The notes: generated by a model not told the origin, from the sequence alone. Shown: positions 49,680 through 58,606, numbered from the stretch's first letter. The stretch: DNA of 64,000 nt from Nostoc sp. NIES-4103 (GCF_002368335.1 NZ_AP018288.1:6639221-6703220), one strand, 5' to 3'. Numbers and translations are program-made.

Positions 49680-51119
49680 ATGCAAACAAAAACTCGATTG
49701 TCACAAGAAACCTCTACTACTCTAAACATTACTGACTATGACTTTTTCAAGTCATGTTTAATTGAATATGGCAAATGCAATTTATTTAAGGATACAGAGG
49801 AATGGTTGCTTGAAGACAATCCTTATCGTCGCACCTTGCGACCCCACATTTTCCATCATTTAGACTTTTCAAAACCTTTAACTCGCAATAATTTGCTAAC
49901 TTACAATAGTTTGACTGCTAATCGAACATTGTTGACTGTGTATGAAAGCAATTTTGTATTCATGCCAAAACATGATTTTGCTCATAAACGCCAAGATTTT
50001 GAAAAATTCTATGATCCAAAACTTCTAACTCTAGGTAATATTATCCGACCTTGGTTAGAACGCTACATTTTCTCATTCCTTGATACTGAAATATCTGTGA
50101 CTGGTAATTGGAATACTGCTGCTGTTGAGGAGTATTTCCAAGAATATATCGAAACAGTCAAAAAGACAGAAAATAGTCAGGTAATGGAAACCATCGAAGG
50201 TTCTAAAGATCCAGTCCACGCTGCCAAAACCTTTTTGATCCAATTAGCTGGCGATTTCCTAGTTGAATCTTCCGCAATGTCTAGGAATATTTTGGGTAAC
50301 TATGGCTCTCTGCAATCAGAGCTATTTAAGGTTGTGATTGACGAATACGGCTACGGTGTTCATCAGACAAAACACAGCAAGTTATTTGAAGAAACACTTG
50401 AAAGTGTTGGCTTAGAATCGACACCACATACCTATTGGCAATTTTATTTAACATCTTCACTGATGCTAAATAATTACTTCAATTACATCTGCAATGATCA
50501 CTCTCATTTCTTCCGCTATTTAGGAGCAATTTTTTACGCAGAAACCACCTTCATTAAATTCTGCGAACTCACTGCCAAAACAATGAGGAAAATCTTTGGC
50601 TCATCCATTAATAATCGCTATTTCACCGAACATGTCCATATCGATCATCATCATAGCCGCATGGTGTTAGAAAAGCTGATTAAACCAGCAATAGCCACTT
50701 ATGGAGAAGGAATAATTCCTGATATTGTGCGGGGTTTTGAGGAAGCCAAACTGATATCTGAAATTGCCGATCAAGATTTCATCGACCAGGTACATTGGGC
50801 TGACAACGGACTTAACTACAAAGCCCTAGCATTGCCAGTCTATGCAAAAATTCAAGAAGGTAAAATCAATCCGAAAATGCAGCAGTTCATTGAGCCTCGC
50901 GGTGAATTGTCAGTGACTCATGTTCATGATGGTGATGAGCTTTGTTATATCGAGTCTGGTGTGATGAAGTTCGTTACTGGTGACGATCGCTATACAATAC
51001 TCAATGCTGGTGAAGGCACAGTTATTCAGCACAATCGACTGCACGGAGCCATCATTGAATCCGAAGAATGTGTGTACAACATCTATTCCATCGGAGACTA
51101 TCAAAAATGTCTATCATAA
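49680..51119 (+). CDS. Haem-oxygenase-like diiron oxidase (HDO) fused to a C-terminal cupin
   Basis: This 479-residue protein has two parts. Residues about 150-385 look like a haem-oxygenase-like diiron oxidase/oxygenase: DEYGYGVHQTKHSKLFEETLESVGL (about 222-246), FYAETTFIKF, and RYFTEHVHIDHHHSRMVLEKL (about 318-338) supply the E/H/D ligands. Residues about 390-475 form a cupin with THVHDGDELCYIESG as metal motif 1 and HNRLHGAII as motif 2. HDO enzymes hydroxylate amines or desaturate and fragment acids in natural-product pathways. The 3' end overlaps the Rieske gene by 13 bp, so the Rieske protein may feed it electrons (inference). Confidence 0.82.
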   Translation: MQTKTRLSQETSTTLNITDYDFFKSCLIEYGKCNLFKDTEEWLLEDNPYRRTLRPHIFHHLDFSKPLTRNNLLTYNSLTANRTLLTVYESNFVFMPKHDFAHKRQDFEKFYDPKLLTLGNIIRPWLERYIFSFLDTEISVTGNWNTAAVEEYFQEYIETVKKTENSQVMETIEGSKDPVHAAKTFLIQLAGDFLVESSAMSRNILGNYGSLQSELFKVVIDEYGYGVHQTKHSKLFEETLESVGLESTPHTYWQFYLTSSLMLNNYFNYICNDHSHFFRYLGAIFYAETTFIKFCELTAKTMRKIFGSSINNRYFTEHVHIDHHHSRMVLEKLIKPAIATYGEGIIPDIVRGFEEAKLISEIADQDFIDQVHWADNGLNYKALALPVYAKIQEGKINPKMQQFIEPRGELSVTHVHDGDELCYIESGVMKFVTGDDRYTILNAGEGTVIQHNRLHGAIIESEECVYNIYSIGDYQKCLS

Positions 51120-51391
51120 AATTTGACCCACATCTATCAAACTTTTTGATTCATGGTGATCGGCGTTTCTTCCTCATATCCTTGGATAACAGCACATTCT
51201 TAGTAAGAGATAATTGCCCTCATCGAGGCGGGCCGCTTCATCTAGGTAACTTTGATTGTCAAAAAAACACCATCATCTGTCCTTGGCATGACTTGGTTGT
51301 TTCTATTCATCACCTACAAAAGTCTGCTGTACCTTTAGTCTGGCGTCAGGATATTGCAGTAGCTGTTTTACCTGAAGCAAAGTCAAAATAA
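51107..51391 (+). CDS. Rieske [2Fe-2S] protein
   Basis: This compact 94-residue Rieske domain has the cluster ligands in DNCPHRGGPLHLGNFD (C-x-H) and IICPWHDLVV (C-x2-H). It is a stand-alone soluble ferredoxin-like protein lacking an oxygenase catalytic domain, so it most likely transfers electrons. The ATG at 51107 lies inside the 3' end of the diiron oxidase-cupin gene in another frame (13-bp overlap), which points to coupled expression and partnership. The start was chosen at MSIIKFDPHL; an upstream in-frame start at 51068 would overlap more and lacks support. Confidence 0.88.
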   Translation: MSIIKFDPHLSNFLIHGDRRFFLISLDNSTFLVRDNCPHRGGPLHLGNFDCQKNTIICPWHDLVVSIHHLQKSAVPLVWRQDIAVAVLPEAKSK

Positions 51392-51540
51392 TTCGTAATT
51401 GATAATTAGTAATTCGTAATTGTTACCCTTACCTCAAGGTAAGGGCTTGTATCCTCAATGATGTAATTATTAATTCTTCATTAATAAATTTTTAATTACG
51501 ACTTACGAATTACTAATTATTCTGTCAATCAAATGAGGAA
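51392..51540. repeat. AT-rich palindromic repeat within the second cluster
   Basis: AATTCGTAATTG/AATTAGTAATTCG units at the left are complementary to TTAATTACGACTTACGAATT at the right (about 51480-51515). A hairpin CCCTTACCT/AGGTAAGGG lies at 51426-51445. This is typical dispersed intergenic repeat DNA. It separates the Rieske gene from the ATP-grasp operon. Confidence 0.6.
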
Positions 51541-51601
51541 AGTGTTTGCAAAAATGCCACAACACTTATTGAATACCAAGTACTCATAAGGAACCAAAAT
51601 A

Positions 51602-52879
51602 GTGACTTCACAATCCAAAAAGACTAATTCTCCCCACCTCCCTACCATTCTGTTGGTAACCAGTGGCTACCATCTGTATCGTGAGTATCTGCTAAAAATG
51701 GTGGCGGAACATTCAAATGTTTGGCTATTTCTCGATTCTGAACCGAACTGGCAAATACCTTACATTGTGGGTTACACAGTGGTTAATACACTCGATGCCC
51801 AAATGATGATTGAGGTAGCACGTAACTTAGCTGACGACATCAAAATTGATGGGGTGCTTTGCTGGGATGAAATACGCATGGTGGAAACTGCCAAACTCGC
51901 CCAAGCCCTTGGTCTTCCAAGTACAGACCCGGAAAATGTCGGTCGGTGTCGTGACAAACACCTAACACGCACCTTTTTGGCGGCATCAGGAGTACCGCAA
52001 GCTACTTCAATACTTGTTTCATCCATTGATGAAGCAACCAAAGCCGCAGAAACTATTGGTTATCCTGTGATCATCAAGCCGCGTGCATTGGGTGCAAGTT
52101 ATGGAGTCAGCCTGGTAAATGGAGCAGAACAGCTAAATACAGCGTTTGAACATGCTAAAACTGCAACTGAGGATGGTGTACCTATTTACGATCAGCGTGT
52201 ACTCGTTGAAGAGTATATGCAAGGGCCAGAAGTCAGCATTGATGTTGCATGGGTTAACGGAATCATGTATCCCCTGTTCGTTGCACGCAAGGTAACTGGC
52301 TTTTTCCCTCATTTTGAAGAAATTGGGCATGTAGTGGATTCTCACGACCCCTTGCTTGAGTATACGCCATTTATCTCTGTTCTAGAGCAAGCACACAAAG
52401 CTGTAGGATTTCGCAACGGAATCACACATACCGAGTTACGTTTGACGCAGACTGGCCCCAAGATAGTAGAAATCAATGCTCGACTTGGTGGTGATATGAT
52501 TCCCTACGTTGGTTGCATTGCTTCTGGGATTAACCCTGGTCAAGTGGCTGTCGCAGTTGCCTGTGGGCAACAACCAAACGTTGAGAAAAGACATAAAAGA
52601 GTTGCTGCAATTCAGTTTCTTTATCCTGAAAATGATGCGATCGCAGATAGTGTCCACATTAATCATGCTGCGCTTCCAGCATCAGTTGATGTTGCCGCTT
52701 CCCTGGTTTCACCTGGACAAAAATTATTACTACCCCCAGCTGATCATGTCTCCTGTCGCTATGCTTACCTAATTGTGCATGGAGACAACGCCCAAGAGTG
52801 TACAGCAACTATTGAATCGGCTGTCCAAGCCTTTACCTTAAAAACCAAACAACTCTCCACAGTAGGAGGTTTAAATTGA
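51602..52879 (+). CDS. ATP-grasp ligase A of the second biosynthetic cluster
   Basis: This 425-residue carboxylate-amine ligase has the ATP-grasp motifs GYPVIIKPRALGASYGVSLV (about residues 151-170), VLVEEYMQGPEVSIDV (about 200-215) and the canonical metal-binding KIVEINARLGGDMIPY (about 289-304). The N-terminal domain starts TILLVTSGYHLYREYL. The C-terminal domain resembles that of carnosine-synthase/BtrJ-like and L-amino-acid ligases. Substrates are probably an amino acid and a second amine, inferred from the family. Translation starts at GTG (51602), with AAGGA upstream. The stop overlaps the MFS start (TTGA). Confidence 0.88.
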   Translation: MTSQSKKTNSPHLPTILLVTSGYHLYREYLLKMVAEHSNVWLFLDSEPNWQIPYIVGYTVVNTLDAQMMIEVARNLADDIKIDGVLCWDEIRMVETAKLAQALGLPSTDPENVGRCRDKHLTRTFLAASGVPQATSILVSSIDEATKAAETIGYPVIIKPRALGASYGVSLVNGAEQLNTAFEHAKTATEDGVPIYDQRVLVEEYMQGPEVSIDVAWVNGIMYPLFVARKVTGFFPHFEEIGHVVDSHDPLLEYTPFISVLEQAHKAVGFRNGITHTELRLTQTGPKIVEINARLGGDMIPYVGCIASGINPGQVAVAVACGQQPNVEKRHKRVAAIQFLYPENDAIADSVHINHAALPASVDVAASLVSPGQKLLLPPADHVSCRYAYLIVHGDNAQECTATIESAVQAFTLKTKQLSTVGGLN

Positions 52880-54138
52880 CTACTGCAAAGCGCGATTTTA
52901 GAATGCTGTGGGCTGGGCAATCGTTGAACCTCTTGGGAGACCAATTTCTGGTGATTGCCCTACCATTACTGGCCGTGCAGGTAATAGGAGCCTCTGCTTC
53001 CCAAGCCGTGCTGCTACCCTTTGCCCTTTTTATACCGTTTTTGCTGTTTGGATTGCCAGCAGGTGCGATCGTTGACCGGCTACCACGACGATTGACGATG
53101 ATCGTTTGCGACAGTATACAGGCAGTCATCTTTACAATTGTGGCTGCGCTCACATTCAGCGGTACTCTCACCTTTCCAATCCTCATGTTGCTGGTTAGCA
53201 TTGCCGGCACGGCTGTAGTGTTTTTTCAAATCGCCTACACCTCCTATATTCCAGAACTGTTTTCCGAAGCGCGGGACTTGCAGCAATCTAATTCACGCCT
53301 CTTTTTCTCTGAGTCGATGACTAAGACACTTGGCCCTATGGCTGCTGGGCCAGTCATCGCCTGGTTGGGAGCTTCTGTTGCAATTGCAGTGAATGCAGCG
53401 ACATTTATCTTATCTGTGCTGTCATTATTAGCCATTAAGCATAGACATCCGACCAGAATCAGTCCAGTCAAAAAGCAAGAACGCGGTTGGATATACCGTG
53501 ATATTCGTGAGGGTTTGCATTTCGTATTCCGCCACCAACGGCTAGAGCCAGTTATTATGTGCGGGGTGGTATATGTGATGTTTTCCGTGATGATCGAGTC
53601 TAGCCTTGTGCTTTACTGCCTGAATGTGCTGGGTTTAAACACGATCACCATTGGCTTGGTTGTCGGTGCAGCTGCCGCAGGTTTTCCGCTGGGTAACCTC
53701 CTGTGTACTAGGGCTGTCCGCCGTTTTGGTGTTGCCCGTACTCTTGTGGTGAGCGCTGCTGTTTCGGTATCAGGTTTAATTCTTATAGCAGTAGCCGGTT
53801 CCCTAAGCTCAGTTCCTGGTCTGATTGCCGCCAACATATTACATGGTATTGGAGAGGGTGTTTTTGGCCCCACTGCATTGACTTTACGACAAACCGATAC
53901 ACCCGACCACTTGCTCGGCAGAATCAACTCGGTACAGCGATTTTTGATATGGGGTGTGATTCCAATCGGTAATCTGATTGCTGCCTTGACCATAAAACTT
54001 TTTGGATTGAGCGGTGTGTTATGGGTCGGCGGTTTTGGAACTGTTTTCTGTCTACCTTTACTAATGCGTAGAGGCATCCTCAACGAATTGTTAAATCCTC
54101 GGACTTCGCTTCTGGCTCAAAGCAGGTCGAAAACATAA
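52876..54138 (+). CDS. MFS exporter of the second cluster
   Basis: This 420-residue, twelve-span major facilitator belongs to the MFS_3/enterobactin-exporter-like group. It starts FRMLWAGQSLNLLGDQFLVIALPLLAVQV and has the A-like motif AGAIVDRLPRRLTMIVCDSIQ (about residues 61-81). The start codon is TTG (52876), overlapping the ligase stop by 4 bp with AGGAGG upstream, so translation is coupled. Its place between two ATP-grasp genes makes it the likely exporter, or self-resistance pump, for the product. A short GGGGAGCA tandem repeat follows the gene. Confidence 0.88.
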   Translation: MTTAKRDFRMLWAGQSLNLLGDQFLVIALPLLAVQVIGASASQAVLLPFALFIPFLLFGLPAGAIVDRLPRRLTMIVCDSIQAVIFTIVAALTFSGTLTFPILMLLVSIAGTAVVFFQIAYTSYIPELFSEARDLQQSNSRLFFSESMTKTLGPMAAGPVIAWLGASVAIAVNAATFILSVLSLLAIKHRHPTRISPVKKQERGWIYRDIREGLHFVFRHQRLEPVIMCGVVYVMFSVMIESSLVLYCLNVLGLNTITIGLVVGAAAAGFPLGNLLCTRAVRRFGVARTLVVSAAVSVSGLILIAVAGSLSSVPGLIAANILHGIGEGVFGPTALTLRQTDTPDHLLGRINSVQRFLIWGVIPIGNLIAALTIKLFGLSGVLWVGGFGTVFCLPLLMRRGILNELLNPRTSLLAQSRSKT

Positions 54139-54159
54139 AAGGATAGCTCCACCCGGTAA

Positions 54160-54202
54160 GGGAAGCAGGGGAGCAGGGGAGCAGGGGAAGCAGGGGAGAA
54201 AA
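54160..54202. repeat. Short tandem repeats (AGCAGGGG-type)
   Basis: Four to five degenerate units of GGGGAAGCAGGGGAGC lie 20-60 bp after the MFS gene. They could slow or end transcription within the cluster, but the next gene is on the same strand after 200 bp. Confidence 0.7.
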
Positions 54203-54350
54203 GATTCTTCTTGTGTTATCAAGCCTGCAAAGATATTTTGCCAGACTACTAGGCGTAAAAAATCTACCTTGAGCTTGAGTCAAAAATCTCAATTCATACT
54301 CAGATGCAGCATATCTGCACAAGTTTTATCAACTTTATTTGGAGAATCAG

Positions 54351-55298
54351 ATGATGTACGCAGAAGGCATAAATGAATTTGTAGACCGTTGCAATAAAGT
54401 CATGCCACCTGATTTTTACACTTTGCCTATTGAGCAGCAGCGGGATATGTACTTTGGTCTGACCAAAGAATTTCCCTACCAGATGCCGTCTGGGGTATTG
54501 GTGACTGATGATACGGTTTTATATGAAGGTCGAAAGCTGCCCATTAGGGTATATCGTCCAAAACAGAGAAAAGGTCAAGGACTGCTAATTTATATTCGTG
54601 GTGGCGGATTTGTGGTCGGCTCGTTAGAGACACACAACACAGTTGTTGCAGAACTGAGCGAGAAATCGGGATTAGTCACCATCGCCCCAGATTTTCGGAT
54701 GTCCCCCGAACACCCTTTTCCGGCAGCCCTTGAAGACTGTTATGGTGTGCTGTGCGGTGTTGTTAACGATGCCCAACGATTGAATATTGATGCCAATCGA
54801 ATTGTCATTGCAGGGGATAGTTCTGGGGCGAACATGGCTGTCGCCGTCTGTATGATGAGTCGCGATCGCAGTGGCCCTAAGTTACGGGGTCAAGCACTGA
54901 TCAGCCCGGTTCTGGACTTTACTCGCTGGCGTCAAGGAGGTGTGGATGCTCCCTTGTTAACCGGCGGTGAAATGGAATACTACACAGCTTGCTATGTACC
55001 TGAAGCTGAACAGGCGAAACATGCTTACGTTTCTCCGCTGATCAGTGGAACTTTTCATGATTTGCCACCAGCGTATATTATGGGAGCCGAAATGGACTCA
55101 CTTTTAATTGACTCTGAGGAATACGCCCGACTCCTGTGTGAACAAGGAACACCAGTTAAGTTGGTTGTTGAGCCAGGTTTAGTACATTCTGCTGTGAGAG
55201 CGCGGGGCTTAAGCCCGCAAGTTGCTAACGCTTGGGAAAGGTTCTGCCATCATGCCGCTTTGTTTGCTGCTGAGGAGGGTGCTAATTATGACAACTAG
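54351..55298 (+). CDS. Alpha/beta hydrolase of the HSL/acetyl-esterase type
   Basis: This roughly 315-residue hydrolase belongs to the hormone-sensitive-lipase group. It has the oxyanion motif YIRGGGFVVGS (about residue 85), where the usual H-G-G-G is R-G-G-G. The nucleophile elbow is AGDSSGANMAVAV (about residue 153), the acid lies in GAEMDSLLIDSEE (about 244) and the histidine in GLVHSAVRARG (about 275). It may cleave or form an ester, or act as an acyltransferase in the pathway. The ATG at 54351 has GGAG six bases upstream; a TTG at 54339 is less likely. It overlaps the next ligase gene by 11 bp. Confidence 0.84.
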   Translation: MMYAEGINEFVDRCNKVMPPDFYTLPIEQQRDMYFGLTKEFPYQMPSGVLVTDDTVLYEGRKLPIRVYRPKQRKGQGLLIYIRGGGFVVGSLETHNTVVAELSEKSGLVTIAPDFRMSPEHPFPAALEDCYGVLCGVVNDAQRLNIDANRIVIAGDSSGANMAVAVCMMSRDRSGPKLRGQALISPVLDFTRWRQGGVDAPLLTGGEMEYYTACYVPEAEQAKHAYVSPLISGTFHDLPPAYIMGAEMDSLLIDSEEYARLLCEQGTPVKLVVEPGLVHSAVRARGLSPQVANAWERFCHHAALFAAEEGANYDN

Positions 55299-56568
55299 TA
55301 ATTCACAGGGCCCAGTAGTAATTGTTGATCCATATTCTTCTGGTGCTTTCTTTGCGCCAGCATTCACCCAAGCAGGAGTGCCCGTTGTAGCAGTTTTATC
55401 TAGCCCTACTCCTCCAGATGTATATGCATCATCCTATCGACCTCAAGACTTTTCACAAATTATCATTGCAACTGAGGATCTCTGTGAGGTTGTAAACAAA
55501 CTCAGAGAATTGCGTCCACGATGTGTACTACCTGGATGTGAATCAGGAGTGGAACTTGCAGACGCGATCGCCCCCCAGGTGGTCGAGGATCTAGCCAATA
55601 TCCCAGAAAAAGCCAGCGCTCGTCGCCATAAGGGTGACATGGCCGCAGCGGTGGCAAAAGCCGGGCTACCAATCATTCCCCAGTTATGTACTAATGATGC
55701 TGACGAAGTAGAAAAATGGTTATATCAAACAGGCCTGATTGGGCGTGATCTGGTGATCAAACCACCCAAGAGCGCTAGTACCGATGGGGTAACCAAAGTG
55801 CCTAAAGGTAAAGGTTGGCGCCAGATTTTCAATGAAATGCTGGGCAAACATAATCGTTTAGGGATACTCAACGACAAGCTACTTATACAAGAATATACCG
55901 TAGGTGTGGAATACGTGATCGATACCATTAGCTATGAGGGTAAGCACTCAATTAGTGATATATGTAGATATCACAAAATTGATAATGGCCCATATATGGC
56001 GATTTACGATCGCATGGAATGGCTTCCTCCGACGATTCCAGAATATGACCAAATCGTAGATTATGCCCGCGGTGTACTTGATGCGGTAGGTATGCGGTAT
56101 GGTACGTCCCACCTCGAAGTGATGCTCACAGAACATGGGCCAAGACTCATCGAGATTGGTACTCGACCCCATGGAGGTGGTCACCCGCGCTTCTGTCGCA
56201 TCGCTACTGGGGATAGTCAAGTGGATCGAGCGGTTCGCTACTTTACCCGCAACGGCTCTATTCCTGATAGCTTTCAACTAATCACTCACGTTTTAGTAGT
56301 GTTTTTAATCTGTCGGGTTGAAGGCATAGTAAGTAACGCCGAAATCTTTGATCAGGTAAAGGAACTGCAAAGTCATCATTTTTCAGTGATTAACATCCAA
56401 AACAACGATTGGTTAGAACCGACAAAGGATCTTTTCGCTAGTCTCAAACTAGGCTTCGTTGTCTTGGCTCATGCAGATCAATCCCAAATTATGGAGGATT
56501 ATAAGCTGATCCGCAGCTTAGAGCAGCAACTGAAACTCAATTCCCCAAAAATAACTATCAAAGTGTAA
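55288..56568 (+). CDS. ATP-grasp ligase B of the second biosynthetic cluster
   Basis: This 426-residue ATP-grasp enzyme is distinct from ligase A. Motifs include DLVIKPPKSASTDGVTKVPKG (about residues 153-173), LLIQEYTVGVEYVIDTISYEG (about 198-218) and the metal site PRLIEIGTRPHGGGHPRF (about 284-301). In the metal site the usual E-x-N is E-x-G, as in the ligase at 33979-35268. The N-terminal PVVIVDPYSSGAFFAPAF and PGCESGVELAD match the BL00235/TabS-like subgroup that makes dipeptides in natural-product routes. The ATG at 55288 has GAGGAGG upstream and overlaps the esterase gene. It ends directly at the next start. Confidence 0.87.
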   Translation: MTTSNSQGPVVIVDPYSSGAFFAPAFTQAGVPVVAVLSSPTPPDVYASSYRPQDFSQIIIATEDLCEVVNKLRELRPRCVLPGCESGVELADAIAPQVVEDLANIPEKASARRHKGDMAAAVAKAGLPIIPQLCTNDADEVEKWLYQTGLIGRDLVIKPPKSASTDGVTKVPKGKGWRQIFNEMLGKHNRLGILNDKLLIQEYTVGVEYVIDTISYEGKHSISDICRYHKIDNGPYMAIYDRMEWLPPTIPEYDQIVDYARGVLDAVGMRYGTSHLEVMLTEHGPRLIEIGTRPHGGGHPRFCRIATGDSQVDRAVRYFTRNGSIPDSFQLITHVLVVFLICRVEGIVSNAEIFDQVKELQSHHFSVINIQNNDWLEPTKDLFASLKLGFVVLAHADQSQIMEDYKLIRSLEQQLKLNSPKITIKV

Positions 56569-57492
56569 ATGTCTACGAACCATCCTCAAGCAACAATAGA
56601 CTTCATACACCCACCTGGGCAGTATTACAATGTTCGAGGTCGAAGACTTTGGGTAGAGCAAGACGGAATTGGCGAACCTGTAATTTTACTGTCTGGTCTT
56701 GGCCCAGCAGGTTCTCACGTTATTTTTCACCCTCATTTCGACAGGCTAACTACTGATTACCGAATAGTTTACGTAGATCTGTATGGACGCGGCCGCTCTG
56801 ATAGACCAGAAAATCTCAATGAAATTACATTTGAGAGTGATGTTGCTGATGTAGCTGCGCTTCTATCAGAACTTAATCTGGGGCCAGTTCATTTATACGG
56901 ATTTTCCTACGGGGGTCTTCTTGCACAGGCGATCGCCCTTGACCATCCTCATCTGGTACGTAGTCTAGTATTGGCAAACAGTCTCCACAGTCCAGAAATG
57001 TGGCAACTCAACCACGTCAACATCAACCGCGAAATTGCTAACCAATGCCCTGAAGTTTGGGCAAAAATTCAGGCATTACGTGCAAATGGCGTTCCCTCCA
57101 CAGATCCGAAGATGCAAGAACTATTTGCCAGCGCTGCTAAGCTTGTACGCTTCTACAATCCAGCAAACGCTCGATTGCTAGCCACCGAGCCTGGGGCACG
57201 CAATTTAGATCTCTACCCGCTGTTTTGTGGTGAGGATGTGGACTTTACCATCGGCAATCAGGTTGCTAAAATACCGGATTTTCGACCTCGGCTAAAAAAT
57301 ATAACTGTCCCCATATTAGTACTTGCAGGACGGTTTGACCGCGCACTGTACCCCGCACTACAGTATCAATTCCTTACCTATGCCCCAAAAGCAGAATTTC
57401 ATATACTCGAACGCAGCGGATCTTTTTCTCATGTTGAAGAACCAGAAGAGGTGTTTCGCATTTTACGAAATTTTTGGCAGCGGCTCGTGTAA
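56569..57492 (+). CDS. Alpha/beta hydrolase, last gene of the second cluster operon
   Basis: This 307-residue alpha/beta hydrolase has a clear triad: nucleophile elbow YGFSYGGLLAQAIA (about residue 116), acid LAGRFDRALYPA (about 259) and histidine FSHVEEPEEV (about 288). The oxyanion region GLGPAGSH lies near residue 43. It is homologous to the esterase/BphD-like families rather than to the HSL-type hydrolase upstream. The ATG follows the ligase stop with no gap (TAA then ATG), indicating tight translational coupling. It may release or trim the pathway product, which is inference. Confidence 0.85.
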   Translation: MSTNHPQATIDFIHPPGQYYNVRGRRLWVEQDGIGEPVILLSGLGPAGSHVIFHPHFDRLTTDYRIVYVDLYGRGRSDRPENLNEITFESDVADVAALLSELNLGPVHLYGFSYGGLLAQAIALDHPHLVRSLVLANSLHSPEMWQLNHVNINREIANQCPEVWAKIQALRANGVPSTDPKMQELFASAAKLVRFYNPANARLLATEPGARNLDLYPLFCGEDVDFTIGNQVAKIPDFRPRLKNITVPILVLAGRFDRALYPALQYQFLTYAPKAEFHILERSGSFSHVEEPEEVFRILRNFWQRLV

Positions 57493-57865
57493 ATAAACAG
57501 CTAGGAGCGTACAGATGTACGCCCTTACCCCGCCTATATATTATACCAAGTTCGGCTAATTACTCATAATATGGTTGGTCTTTTTGGTAATAGGTAATTG
57601 GGAATTGGGAATTAGGAATTGGGAATTAGGAATTGGATTTTACTATTAGTCATCACATTTCACCCATTAACCATTACCCATTACCTATTACCAACCCCAA
57701 CGATATAATAAGTGTTTAAACGAACTTGATATTACTCTGTGTCCTCTGCGCCTCTGCGGTTCGTAAAAATTGACTTTGATAAAGTGTTACTGCCATCGCA
57801 GAAAATATGTGTGTCAGTTGTGTAATTCCTGAACATTAGAGTAAAACTGTATAAATCCTCAACCT
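57493..57865. other. Repeat-rich gap after the second cluster
   Basis: It holds GGGAATT/GGGAATTA tandem units (about 57599-57640), their CCATTACCCATTACC complement (about 57665-57695) and a CCTCTGCGCCTCTGCGGTTCG dispersed repeat (about 57741-57761). Together these could form a large hairpin that ends the operon. No gene was seen. Confidence 0.55.
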
Positions 57866-58606
57866 ATGAATAATTTGTTATGTACTGATTCAACTTTAGA
57901 ACATCAGCTAATCTCAGCTCGTAATCGTGGCATTTTACTCATAGAACATATTAAAATTCGTAATTTAATTCAGGCTGGATGTCAAACTAGAGAAGTACAA
58001 AAGGCAATTTACGAGTTAGCAGCACAAGTCCTTGATTCTGTAGATCATAAACCACGATTTTGGCATAGACAGATATTACGTGTGGGTGAAGATACAATTA
58101 ATCCCTATAGTTCCAAGGTTAAAAATAATGTAATTAAGCCAGGAGATATTGTTTTTTTTGACCTGGGTACTGTTCTGAATATGGAAGTGAATCCCGTTTT
58201 GAGAATAGAGACTGACCTGGGACGTAGCATGATTGTACCTGAACCGAATATTGACCCTGATAAAGTGAAAATATGCAATGATTGTGAACGTCTATTTCTG
58301 GAAGGAAAAGCTTATTATCTACAAAATCAAGATATGACTGGCAAAGATTTATATGAATATATGTGGCATCTTGCTAAAAGCAATGGCTGGCAACTGAGTT
58401 CACAATTTCATTCAGGTCATTTAATAGGAGTATTTCCACATGAAAGAATACTTGGAAATACTCAGTTTGACTATATCTGTCTGGAAAATACCAAACCAAT
58501 GAGCGCTCCTGATAAGTTTGGTAATAAACGGTATTGGGTACTCGAAACACACTTAGTTCATCCTCAAAAATTATTTGGAGCTTTCTACGAAGATTTACTA
58601 CTGTGA
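57866..58606 (+). CDS. M24-family (aminopeptidase P/methionine aminopeptidase fold) protein
   Basis: The 246-residue protein has a pita-bread fold pattern without the N-terminal creatinase domain. The metal ligands appear retained in a degenerate setting: VFFDLGTVLNM and IETDLGRSMIV supply Asp residues (about 99 and 113), SGHLIGVFPHERI the His and a Glu (about 187-199), and YWVLETHLVHP the final Glu (about 229). It could be a dipeptidase or a metal-binding hydrolase. It follows the second biosynthetic cluster after a 373-bp repeat-rich gap, so membership in the cluster is uncertain. The stop touches a MITE-like element. Confidence 0.72.
   Translation: MNNLLCTDSTLEHQLISARNRGILLIEHIKIRNLIQAGCQTREVQKAIYELAAQVLDSVDHKPRFWHRQILRVGEDTINPYSSKVKNNVIKPGDIVFFDLGTVLNMEVNPVLRIETDLGRSMIVPEPNIDPDKVKICNDCERLFLEGKAYYLQNQDMTGKDLYEYMWHLAKSNGWQLSSQFHSGHLIGVFPHERILGNTQFDYICLENTKPMSAPDKFGNKRYWVLETHLVHPQKLFGAFYEDLLL

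Noticed and set aside
7655..57700. Heptamer and nonamer arrays as CRISPR loci
   Set aside because: Units are 7-9 bp, contiguous and without unique spacers; no cas genes are present.
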